DNA from: Myxococcota bacterium
GTDB lineage: Bacteria; Myxococcota_A; UBA9160; PR03
Assembly: GCA_025453505.1 (NCBI GenBank)
Contig: JALOQG010000112.1
Span: forward strand, 1-8,149
Length of the DNA: 8,149 nucleotides
Direction: 5' to 3'
Positions within the stretch are counted from its first letter, which is position 1; each line of letters opens with the position of its first letter. The position numbers were made by a program, and so were the translations under genes. Below, piece by piece: positions 1 through 6,672 of the stretch. Below the pieces are notes generated by a model. The model was not told the DNA's origin. It was given only the letters and a program-made list of their open reading frames with translations, and made no database searches.

Positions 1-105
1 CTCCACGGAGTCCGGCAGCGCGACCAGCTCGATCGGCAGGCCCGCGAGGATCGTGCGCACTTCGCGCAGCTTGCCCGCGTTGCGCGTGGCGAGGACGATC
101 TGCAA
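1..105 (-). CDS. rdgB: XTP/dITP diphosphatase (RdgB/HAM1 family), N-terminal fragment
   Basis: RdgB/HAM1 enzymes hydrolyse non-canonical purine nucleoside triphosphates (dITP, XTP) to monophosphates in the cytosol and keep damaged bases out of DNA and RNA. Only the first 35 codons are present; the gene continues beyond the left edge. It reads LQIVLATRNAGKLREVRTIL and onward. The T-R-N-A-G-K stretch is the family's N-terminal substrate-binding signature ([ST]xNxxK), preceded by the usual hydrophobic first strand. I place the start at a TTG (bases 105-103): the frame stays open upstream into rph without a nearby ATG or GTG, homologues begin right at this strand, and AGGG, overlapping the rph stop codon, lies a suitable distance upstream. 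It follows rph by 10 bp on the same strand, the classic rph-rdgB pair. The family call is firm; the exact start is less so. Confidence 0.9.
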   Translation of the reverse strand, partial: MQIVLATRNAGKLREVRTILAGLPIELVALPDSVE

Positions 106-115
106 GCGGCGCGCC

Positions 116-850
116 CTAGGGACCGGGGCGCGCGCGCGAGACGGCGTCGGCCTGTACCTCGGTGAGCACCGCGATCGCGCGCTGCGCCATCTCGGTCATC
201 TGCGCGAGGTCCGTCGCGGCGAAGGTCCCGTTCTCCGCGGTGCCCTGCACTTCCACGAAGCGGCCCTTGCCGGTCGCCACGACGTTCATGTCCACGTCGG
301 CGCGTGCGTCCTCTTCGTACGGAAGATCGAGCACCACGCGCCCGTCGACGATCCCGACCGAGATCGCCGCCACCGAGTCGGTCAGCGGATCCGCGGCCAG
401 CGAGCCGCGCGCGCGCAGCCGCGCCACGCCGATCGCGAGCGCCGTCCAGGCACCCGTGATCGACGCCGTGCGGGTGCCGCCGTCGGCCTGCAGCACGTCG
501 CAGTCCACCCACAGCGTGCGCTCGCCGAGTCGCGCGAGGTCCACGACGGCGCGCAGACTGCGGCCGATCAGGCGCTGGATCTCGAGCGTGCGGCCGCTCT
601 GCTTGCCGCGCGCCGCCTCGCGCTCGCTGCGCCGGTCGGTCGAGCCGGGCAGCAGCGAGTACTCGGCGGTGAGCCATCCCCGGCCGCTGCCGTGCAGCCA
701 GCGCGGCACCGACAATTCCTCGGTGACGGTGCACAGGACCTTGGTCCGGCCCATCGAGCACACCACCGACGCGAGCGGGTTCTGCGTGAAATCCACTTCG
801 ATCGAGAGTGCGCGCAGCTCGTCCACCGCCCGCCCGTCCGCTCGTCTCAA
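116..850 (-). CDS. rph: Ribonuclease PH
   Basis: RNase PH is a cytosolic phosphate-dependent 3'-5' exoribonuclease that trims tRNA precursors and other RNA 3' ends, releasing nucleoside diphosphates; it works as a hexameric ring. The 244 residues match the normal family length from end to end. Visible landmarks are REAARGKQSGRT with the phosphate-site Arg near residue 87, LQADGGTRTASITGA (residues 120-134) carrying the G-T-R phosphate loop, and EEDARADVDMNVV (179-191) with the metal-binding aspartates near 181 and 187. The start is a TTG at 850-848, preceded by a strong GGAGGAGGTG Shine-Dalgarno four bases away, and the protein then begins RRADGRAVDELR as homologues do. Its TTG overlaps the TGA of the upstream amidase gene (shared TTGA, four bases), so translational coupling is likely. 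The family and function are essentially certain. Confidence 0.97.
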   Translation of the reverse strand: MRRADGRAVDELRALSIEVDFTQNPLASVVCSMGRTKVLCTVTEELSVPRWLHGSGRGWLTAEYSLLPGSTDRRSEREAARGKQSGRTLEIQRLIGRSLRAVVDLARLGERTLWVDCDVLQADGGTRTASITGAWTALAIGVARLRARGSLAADPLTDSVAAISVGIVDGRVVLDLPYEEDARADVDMNVVATGKGRFVEVQGTAENGTFAATDLAQMTEMAQRAIAVLTEVQADAVSRARPGP

Positions 851-1686
851 CTGTCACCTCCTCCATCGGCCCCGCGTTCGACCCCGCGCCGCGCGTCGTA
901 GCGTCCGGCGAAGTCCGTGATCGCGGTCGCCAGCGCCTCGGCGACGCGCTCGCGATGGGCGTCGTCCGCCAGCTCGCGCTCTTCCTTCGGGTTCGTGATG
1001 AATCCGATCTCGACGAGCGCCGCCGGCATCTGCACGCCCATCAGCACGACGAAGGGCGCCTGCTTGACGCCGCGTGACGGCACTTTCGCGTCGAGCCCCG
1101 CGACCCGGGCGTGGGCGAAGCGCGCGAACTCGTCCGACTCGCGCATCTGATCGGCCGCCGCGAGATCGCCGAGAATCGACGCCAGCGGATCCTCCGCAAC
1201 GGCCTGCGTCGCTTCGCGAAAGGCCGCGTTCTCGCGCTCGGCCAGCTGGCGCGTCGCCTCGTCGCTGGCCTCGAGTGCGGCGAAGAAGATCTCGACGCCG
1301 CGCGCCGCGCGGGCGGCCGCCGCGTTGGCGTGCACCGACACGAACAGATCGCCGCCCGAGCGGTTCGCGATCGCCGTCCGTTCCTCGAGCGGCACGTAGG
1401 CGTCGCCGTCGCGGGTCAGCACGACGCGCAACGACTGCTTCTCGAGCCGCGCGCGCAGGCGCCGCACGACGTCGAGCACGAGGTCCTTCTCGCGCAGGCC
1501 GCTCGCGCCTTCGGCGCCGTGATCGTCGCCGCCGTGGCCGGCGTCGAGCACCACCGTGTCGAAGCGGTCGATCGGATCGGGACCACGCGGAGGCATTCCG
1601 TCGAGTTCGTCCGCTCCCGCTGCGAAGACGCGAGCGAGGGCGAACGCGAGCACTCCGATCGAAACGCCGGCCCGCCGCACCCTCAT
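847..1686 (-). CDS. Secreted N-acetylmuramoyl-L-alanine amidase (Amidase_3)
   Basis: Zinc amidases of this family cut the bond between N-acetylmuramic acid and the stem peptide of peptidoglycan in the periplasm, in daughter-cell separation or wall turnover. The 279-residue product begins with a Sec signal peptide (MRVRR, then a hydrophobic run to about residue 22; cleavage likely after A-A-G-A). The Amidase_3 domain spans about residues 43-264: VVLDAGHGG (His51) and the Glu of LREKD (66) bind zinc, DLFVSVHANA supplies the third ligand (His119), and ALVEIGFITN carries the catalytic Glu226. There is no AMIN or other wall-targeting domain, and a helical insert (about 135-200) of the kind that gates AmiA/B/C-type enzymes is present. 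The frame is open far upstream, but the ATG at 1686 is chosen because the signal peptide starts there. It lies 11 bp after the exonuclease gene. It ends in Gly-Gly-Gly-Asp-Ser, whose codons hold the rph ribosome binding site. Confidence 0.94.
   Translation of the reverse strand: MRVRRAGVSIGVLAFALARVFAAGADELDGMPPRGPDPIDRFDTVVLDAGHGGDDHGAEGASGLREKDLVLDVVRRLRARLEKQSLRVVLTRDGDAYVPLEERTAIANRSGGDLFVSVHANAAAARAARGVEIFFAALEASDEATRQLAERENAAFREATQAVAEDPLASILGDLAAADQMRESDEFARFAHARVAGLDAKVPSRGVKQAPFVVLMGVQMPAALVEIGFITNPKEERELADDAHRERVAEALATAITDFAGRYDARRGVERGADGGGDS
855..864 (-). promoter_or_regulatory. Ribosome binding site for rph inside the amidase gene
   Basis: Read on the minus strand this is GGAGGAGGTG, a near-perfect Shine-Dalgarno, four bases before the TTG at 850. 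It lies within the last codons of the amidase gene (its Gly-Gly-Gly run), so ribosomes finishing the amidase end exactly on the rph start. It decides the TTG start of rph. Confidence 0.85.
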
Positions 1687-1697
1687 GGCGGCGCAAC

Positions 1698-2561
1698 CTA
1701 CCGAACGGGCGCCGGAGTCGCTGCCCGCGTACGGCGCTTGCGCGCCAGCCGCGCGCTCTGGAGCTGCACGAGATCGCCGAGTTCCGCCACGGCGTGAGCT
1801 TCCTGTGCAATCGCGAGCAGCGCGAGCAGCGCCTGCGCCGTCGCTTCGGCATCGCCGAGCGCACGATGGCGCCAACGGTTTGCGATGCCGAAGCGCGCCG
1901 AGAGCGTGTCGAGGTCGTAGCGCCCGAGGTCCGGCAGGATGCGGCGCGCGAGCCGGCGCGTGCAGAGCACCGGCCCGGGCCAGGGCGCGAGGCCATGCCG
2001 CTCGAAGGCGATCGCGACGAAGCGGTGATCGAAGGACGCGTTGTGCGCGACGAACGCGGTGCCCTCCGCAGCGCCGACCCAGGCATGGTAGGCAGCGATC
2101 GCCGCGCCGAGCGGCGGCGCCCCGTCGACCATGCTGCGGTCGATGCCGGTCAGGCGCGTGATGAACGGAGGAATCGCCATGCCGGGATCCACCAGGGTGT
2201 GGAACGTCTCGACGCTGCGCAGGCCCCGGATCCGGACGGCGCCGATCTCGAGGATCGTGCTCTGCTCGGACGAAACGCCGGTGGTCTCGAGATCGACCAC
2301 GATCCACTCGGCGCTGGCGAGGGGTCGCGCGGCGCTCGGACCTTCGACGATGCGCGGCAACTCGCGCACGGAGACGCGGTCCGGCAGACGCTCCGCACCG
2401 CAGCCGAGCGCGGTCGCGAGAATGCGCCGCGCCAGCGCCGACTCGAGCGGAGCCGTCAGCGACAGCAGGCGCTGCGCCAACTCGGGAACGGAGAGCGTCG
2501 CGTCGGCTGCGTCGAGACGATCGAGCACGCGGCGCAGCGGCGGACCGAGCGCGAAGGACAC
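1698..2561 (-). CDS. DnaQ-like DEDDh 3'-5' exonuclease with N-terminal extension
   Basis: This is a cytosolic 3'-5' exonuclease of the DnaQ/RNase T superfamily, which removes nucleotides from DNA or RNA ends with two metal ions. The complete catalytic set is visible in the 287 residues: Asp90 and Glu92 in IVVDLETTG, Asp178 in VAHNASFDHRF, and His232 with Asp237 in RHRALGDAEAT. The catalytic domain covers about 84-255. The first 80 residues are a helical extension I cannot assign, and the last 20 are Arg-rich and probably disordered. The start is a GTG (2561-2559) with GAGGT just upstream; no in-frame ATG comes before the catalytic domain. It could serve as a stand-alone proofreading or repair exonuclease or act on RNA; nothing in the sequence settles this. 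It is the first gene of the minus-strand run leading to the amidase, rph and rdgB, and diverges from the VWA gene. Confidence 0.92.
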   Translation of the reverse strand: MSFALGPPLRRVLDRLDAADATLSVPELAQRLLSLTAPLESALARRILATALGCGAERLPDRVSVRELPRIVEGPSAARPLASAEWIVVDLETTGVSSEQSTILEIGAVRIRGLRSVETFHTLVDPGMAIPPFITRLTGIDRSMVDGAPPLGAAIAAYHAWVGAAEGTAFVAHNASFDHRFVAIAFERHGLAPWPGPVLCTRRLARRILPDLGRYDLDTLSARFGIANRWRHRALGDAEATAQALLALLAIAQEAHAVAELGDLVQLQSARLARKRRTRAATPAPVR

Positions 2562-2670
2562 GGGACCTCGGACGGAGGAGAGAAGATCGGGGCGGGGTCA
2601 GTGCAGGCTACGCGACGGACCTGCGCGTGCCAAGCGCGACCCGACGCTTCGAGGCGCTACCGTTTTCGCG
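2562..2670. promoter_or_regulatory. Divergent intergenic region (exonuclease operon / VWA gene)
   Basis: These 109 bp separate the GTG of the exonuclease gene from the ATG of the VWA gene, so promoters for both directions should lie here or in the adjoining coding sequence. I find no good sigma-70 -35/-10 pair on either strand. A minus-strand TTGGCACG resembles the -24 half of a sigma-54 site but lacks the -12 half. The VWA start has no clear Shine-Dalgarno; the nearest GAGG is 16 bases away. Confidence 0.4.
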
Positions 2671-4752
2671 ATGCGCGCGTGGATCCTCCTCGTACTCGCG
2701 CTCTGCACGCCCGGCGCAGACGCGTACGCTGCGCTGCCCTCGGTGGCGCGCGCCCGTCACGAAGGCCGCGACGCCGTCTCGAGCGGCACGGTCGCGGGCA
2801 CCGTCTTCTTCCTGCAGGCGAAGCAGGGTCCCGTCGCAGTCGGCGTGGCGCACAGCTTCGATCGCGCGCGTCTCGCCGCTGCGCCCGAACTGGTCTTCGA
2901 GCTCGGGCGGACGCGCAAGCGGGTCGGATCCGCGCGCCGCGTGCTCGTCGAGCCCGGTCTTTCTTTTTCTGCACCGGGCGGCTCGCTGCAAACCGATCTC
3001 GTCGTGTTCGCACTCGATGGCCCCCCGAACGCGCGCGTTCTCGAGGCAGGCAAGCCGCCGCGCGAGGGCGACCGCGTACGGCTGCTCGGCATCCCCGCCT
3101 CGAACCCACACGACGAGGACGACCTCTTCGGCACCGTGCACGGCAGCGACGCGGATCGGCTCGAGATCGAACTCGACGTGTACGCGGACCTGCGCGGCTG
3201 GGGCGGCGCGCCGATCGTCGCGAAGCCCGACGACCGTGTGATCGGCGTGGTGCAGGCCGCCACGCCGAGCGGCCGGACACTGCGCATCACCGCGACTCCG
3301 ATCGCGACGGTGATGGCGGCACTCGCGCGCCCGCTCGAGGGAGGTCGCGGACGCGCCTTCGCAACGCTGGTTGCGGGCGCAGCGGCCGCTGCAGCCGACG
3401 GCAAGGACGCGTCCGCGAAACCCGTCGAGATCCGCGCAGCGGCGCAGCCGCTCGAGCGTGAAGTCGTCGGACTGCGCGACCTCACGGTCGAGATCGAGAC
3501 GCCCGGCGACGGCGCGATCGTCGGCGACGAGCTGGGCGTCTTCCTCTCGGGCCGCGCGATCGCGCCCTACGGCGACTACCAGACGCTCGACGTCGTGTTC
3601 GTGATCGATACGTCCGGCTCGACCGCGGCGCCGAGCGGCATGGACGTCAACGGCAACGGAACCGTCGGCACCCCGCAACTCGGCGTCGTGGGCAGCGTGC
3701 TCGGACTCGGCTCCACCGACTCCGGCGACAGCATCCTGTCGGCGGAAGTCGCAGCGGCGCGCCAATTCCTCTCGCGGCTCGACGCACGCCGCACACGCGT
3801 CGCACTCGTGACGTTCGCGGGCGAGGATCTCGGCAACGGGACCTTCGAGGTCCCGTCGAAGGATTCGGCGCTCACCGAGGTCGGCCTCAGCCACGAGTAC
3901 CGCGACGTCGAGAAGGCCCTCCTGCGGGTGCTGCACCGGGGACCGCGAGGCCTCACGCACATGGCCGCCGGCGTCGATCAGGCGACGATCGAGCTGCTCG
4001 GGCTGCGCGGCGCGTACTCGAAGAAGGATCCGCGCAGCGAGAAGATCGTGGTCTTCCTCACCGACGGTCAGCCGGTGATGCCGCGCGGCGGTCCGACCCA
4101 GGCGGTGTTGCGCGCGGCGCAGCGCGCCAAGAAGGCGGGCGTCCGCTTCTACACCTTCGGCATCGGCGAAGAGGCGCTCGCCGGGCCGCTTGCGATCACG
4201 CAGCTCGCGGAAGTGACGGGCGGCACCTTCACCCCGGTGCGAGAAGCGGGGCGGCTGCCCGAGCTGATCGCGGAGGTCGACTTCGCGGAGATCGAGACGC
4301 TCACGGTGCGCAACGTGACGCTCGGCACGGACGCGCATGCCGTCGAGATGGGAGCGGACGGCACGTTCGGCGCGCTGATCCCGCTGCAGGCCGGCAAGAA
4401 CGAGCTCGAGGTCGTCGCAGTCTCGAGCGACGGACGCACGGCGAAGGACAGCGTTTCGGTGAGCTACGCGCCCGAGGCCCAGTCACCCGCCGTGCCGCCC
4501 GCGCTCGTCGCCATGCGCAACCGCTTGCTCGAACTGCGACTCGCCCAGATCAAGCAGGTCCGGCTCGAGGCCGAGGAGCAGCAGATCGAGCGCACGAAGC
4601 AGGAGCTGCGCGTCGAGATCGAGAAGGAGCGCGCAGCCGCGGCCGAGCGGGCCGACCGGCAGCGCAAGGATCTGGAGCTGAAGATCGACAAGCCGGTCGA
4701 GACGCAAGGTTCCGGCGACGGATCGAGCGCACCCGCGCCGGCGGCGCCGTGA
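2671..4752 (+). CDS. Secreted pseudo-trypsin / VWA / Ig-like / coiled-coil protein
   Basis: The 693-residue product is exported (signal peptide, residues 1-18, cleavage near ADA-YA). Residues 37-215 look like a trypsin-type beta-barrel: GVAHSF holds a catalytic-type His61, QTDLVVFAL an Asp109, and GWGGAP (176-181) sits where active enzymes have G-x-S-G-x-P, followed by the usual VIGVVQA strand. The serine is glycine, so no protease activity is expected. Residues 303-535 form a VWA domain with an intact MIDAS: DTSGS (313-317), Thr429 and Asp465 in FLTDGQP. Flanking segments 271-296 and 541-600 resemble the two halves of one bacterial Ig-like domain, with VWA inserted between. An Asp/Asn/Gly loop (325-331) after the MIDAS resembles a calcium-binding loop. 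Residues 612-672 are a charged coiled coil, ending in a Ser/Ala/Pro tail. The ATG at 2671 is chosen because the signal peptide starts there. A role in periplasmic or surface protein binding is an inference; the partner is unknown. Confidence 0.9.
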   Translation: MRAWILLVLALCTPGADAYAALPSVARARHEGRDAVSSGTVAGTVFFLQAKQGPVAVGVAHSFDRARLAAAPELVFELGRTRKRVGSARRVLVEPGLSFSAPGGSLQTDLVVFALDGPPNARVLEAGKPPREGDRVRLLGIPASNPHDEDDLFGTVHGSDADRLEIELDVYADLRGWGGAPIVAKPDDRVIGVVQAATPSGRTLRITATPIATVMAALARPLEGGRGRAFATLVAGAAAAAADGKDASAKPVEIRAAAQPLEREVVGLRDLTVEIETPGDGAIVGDELGVFLSGRAIAPYGDYQTLDVVFVIDTSGSTAAPSGMDVNGNGTVGTPQLGVVGSVLGLGSTDSGDSILSAEVAAARQFLSRLDARRTRVALVTFAGEDLGNGTFEVPSKDSALTEVGLSHEYRDVEKALLRVLHRGPRGLTHMAAGVDQATIELLGLRGAYSKKDPRSEKIVVFLTDGQPVMPRGGPTQAVLRAAQRAKKAGVRFYTFGIGEEALAGPLAITQLAEVTGGTFTPVREAGRLPELIAEVDFAEIETLTVRNVTLGTDAHAVEMGADGTFGALIPLQAGKNELEVVAVSSDGRTAKDSVSVSYAPEAQSPAVPPALVAMRNRLLELRLAQIKQVRLEAEEQQIERTKQELRVEIEKERAAAAERADRQRKDLELKIDKPVETQGSGDGSSAPAPAAP

Positions 4753-4759
4753 ACGCGCC

Positions 4760-5722
4760 TCATTCCATCTGGTCGAGGTACTCCGAGAGGCCGTAGCCTG
4801 TGCGTCCCTCGCACGTCCACTCGGTCATGCCCTCGCTGATGCGCGTCGTGCGACCGCCCTTGCGGTTGCGCAGCGGGATCATCGAGAGGACGCGTCCTTC
4901 GACGTGCAGGTCCTTGCCGTCCGCGCAGCGCAGCGTCACGTGCAGTCGATCGTGCAGACGTTCGTTGCCCTTCCATTCGGTTTCGATCTGGATGTCGCGC
5001 ACCAGCACGAGTTCGCGCCCGCGGTGCACGAAGCCGCCGCGCGTCTCGCCGCCGTCCGGCCGCACGACGTGGCTGCCCATGAAGCCGAAGTCGGCGCCGA
5101 AGTTCGCCGTGAGCCACCGGTAGTACGCGGGCGCCTGCCACGAACGCGGGCCCCAGGAGTGATCGCGCAACCCGAAGCCGTCGATCGCGATGCGCCGGCC
5201 GTCGATCGAGAGCGTGCCCGCCGCGCGGTGGTGCTGCTCGTAGTGCCCGCGCGCGAACTCCATGTCGTCGGCGCGGTGCTCGGTCGGCTCGCCGCCGAAC
5301 ATCGGTCCGGTGCCCGTGATGGCGAGGTCGAGCGACACGGGCACGAACGGGTTGTCCTTGAAGGCGCGGCCGGGTTCGCGCATCGAGAGCGGATCGGCGA
5401 GCCGGCAGGCCTTGCCCTCGTACGCGACCGCGAGCCGCTCGAACGGCGTCAGCGTCTCGAAGCGCATGCCGCCCGCTTCGAAGCGACTGTTGTCGGCGAT
5501 CTCGGCGCGTTTGAAGTTGAACAGGACCGCGCCGTCCGGCTCGTAGACGCACAGCGTGGTCTCGGCGTAGCGCTCGTTGGGCCGGTTCCCGATGCGTGCG
5601 AAGCCGCCGAAGCGCTGCGACGCGTCGAAGAAGTTGAAGTACATGCTCTCGTTGAAGTTCGGCTCGCCGGTGTTCTCGTGCAGATACTCGTCGGCGGGCT
5701 CGAGGCGGATCCGCGGGGCCAT
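4760..5722 (-). CDS. Lipocalin/CrtC (AttH-like) domain protein of unknown function
   Basis: The 320-residue product has no signal peptide or membrane segment, so it is probably cytosolic. It resembles the AttH/CrtC-like double-lipocalin proteins (hydroxyneurosporene hydratase relatives and the DUF7064/DUF7065 group). The clue is GFGLRDHSWGPR (182-193), the D-H-S-W-G motif typical of this fold, together with FNESMYFNFFD near the N-terminus (23-33) and alternating beta-strand patterns in both halves. Members bind or transform hydrophobic ligands such as carotenoids, but the substrate here cannot be told and no carotenoid genes are nearby. The start is the ATG at 5722, with GGGAGGTG four bases upstream. 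The gene ends 7 bp from the end of the convergent VWA gene, which leaves no room for a separate terminator. A 113-bp spacer follows the lipoprotein gene upstream on the same strand, so it may have its own promoter. I am confident of the gene, moderately of the family, and do not know the function. Confidence 0.88.
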   Translation of the reverse strand: MAPRIRLEPADEYLHENTGEPNFNESMYFNFFDASQRFGGFARIGNRPNERYAETTLCVYEPDGAVLFNFKRAEIADNSRFEAGGMRFETLTPFERLAVAYEGKACRLADPLSMREPGRAFKDNPFVPVSLDLAITGTGPMFGGEPTEHRADDMEFARGHYEQHHRAAGTLSIDGRRIAIDGFGLRDHSWGPRSWQAPAYYRWLTANFGADFGFMGSHVVRPDGGETRGGFVHRGRELVLVRDIQIETEWKGNERLHDRLHVTLRCADGKDLHVEGRVLSMIPLRNRKGGRTTRISEGMTEWTCEGRTGYGLSEYLDQME

Positions 5723-5726
5723 GGGG

Positions 5727-5734
5727 CACCTCCC
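5727..5734 (-). promoter_or_regulatory. Ribosome binding site for the lipocalin-like gene
   Basis: GGGAGGTG on the minus strand lies four bases before the ATG at 5722. It fixes this start against the much longer open frame that continues upstream. Confidence 0.75.
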
Positions 5735-5835
5735 GCGGCGAGCGTAGGCGAGGCGTCGGGAAAGCGCGTCGGCATGGGGGCCGACTCGAAAGCGGCCGAC
5801 GGGCGGCGAGCCGCAGACGAGCGGAGGGGATCGAG

Positions 5836-6570
5836 CTATCGCGGAGGCGTGAGACCGCGGGCGGTCGCGGTCGCGACCCTGGCGAGGCCCGGCCCGCGCA
5901 CCGTGAACTCCGCCGTCTCCGAGAAGAGCTTGATCGGCACCCATTCGGGGACGTCGGACATGCGCGGCATGCCGGTGATCATCGCGCCCGTCGGATCGAT
6001 CACCCACGGATCGTGACTCTGCTCGAACCAGAGCGTGACCATGTGATGCTGACCGTCGGAAGGTCGCAACACGATGGCGCGGAACAGCTCGTCGTCGCGG
6101 AAGCCGGCCTCGCGCAGGAAGTGGTACGTCAGCAGTTCGAGGCCGTCGCAGTCGTCGCCGTTCCGGACCAGCGTTTCTTCGAGCGTGGCCCAGTGATCGT
6201 AGGGCCCGTCGGCGATGTAGTGGGTCTTCGCCTTGCGCTGGATCCAGGCCGCCGCCGCACGTGCCGTCGTGCGCTTCTGCTCGGCCCGGAACGCGACCCA
6301 TTCGCTGCGGAGGTCGGCGCCGTCCGACCGCGCTTGCGTCTCGGGACCGCTGGCGACCGTCGACGGCGCGGACAGGAGCGAGTCGCCGACCGTCTGGGCG
6401 CGCTCGCGCACCTGCCAGCGGGCGATCTTGCGCGACCACGGATCGTCCGGCGCGGGAGTCTCGAAGAAGTGCAGCGCACCGCGCGGCGGCTGACCGGCGA
6501 CGCAACCGAACAGGAACACGAGAAGCCCGAGGCTCCCGAGGCATCCCGATCGAAGCGCACGCCGCGACAT
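5836..6570 (-). CDS. Lipoprotein with transglutaminase-like cysteine protease domain
   Basis: The 244-residue product starts with a lipoprotein-type signal: MSRRALRSGC, a Leu/Val/Phe-rich core and L-F-G-C, with Cys23 the likely lipidated residue (Phe at -2 is unusual). With Val at +2 rather than Asp, sorting to the outer membrane is plausible. The domain (about 85-225) resembles the bacterial transglutaminase-like cysteine proteinases (LapG-type, peptidase family C93). The proposed triad is Cys141 in VRNGDDCDGLELLTYHFL, His175 or His176 in DGQHHMVTLWF, and Asp192 in PWVIDPTGAM. The spacing and the following helix fit that fold. LapG itself is a periplasmic protease controlled by LapD and c-di-GMP that releases surface adhesins; no LapA or LapD is visible here, so the substrate is unknown. 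The ATG at 6570 is selected because the signal peptide begins there, but it lacks a clear ribosome binding site. Residues 26-84 are an unassigned linker. Confidence 0.87.
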   Translation of the reverse strand: MSRRALRSGCLGSLGLLVFLFGCVAGQPPRGALHFFETPAPDDPWSRKIARWQVRERAQTVGDSLLSAPSTVASGPETQARSDGADLRSEWVAFRAEQKRTTARAAAAWIQRKAKTHYIADGPYDHWATLEETLVRNGDDCDGLELLTYHFLREAGFRDDELFRAIVLRPSDGQHHMVTLWFEQSHDPWVIDPTGAMITGMPRMSDVPEWVPIKLFSETAEFTVRGPGLARVATATARGLTPPR

Positions 6571-6672
6571 CGAGAGCGAGATCGGCGCGCGCGGCCCGGG
6601 TGTTGAGCGGGAAAATCGAGCGCGCGCGACGCGGCGCCCGGCCGCGCGGCGATGCGCGCGAAAGACTCGCTC

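Noticed and set aside
2625..2637. Sigma-54-like TTGGCACG on the minus strand before the exonuclease gene
   Set aside because: The -24 half matches, but no TTGC-type -12 element follows at the required spacing.
1074..3461. Very long plus-strand open frame (795 codons) across the exonuclease/amidase region
   Set aside because: It is Arg/Ala/Pro-rich with no family features, lies opposite well-supported genes, and crosses the divergent spacer. It reflects the codon bias of high-GC DNA.
2608..4338. 576-codon minus-strand frame opposite the VWA gene
   Set aside because: It is antisense to a clear domain protein, and its Arg/Asp/Ala/His composition is typical of a mirror frame.
4464..5729. 421-codon minus-strand frame over the lipocalin-like gene
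   Set aside because: It is an out-of-frame shadow. The other frame has the good ribosome binding site and the DHSWG motif.
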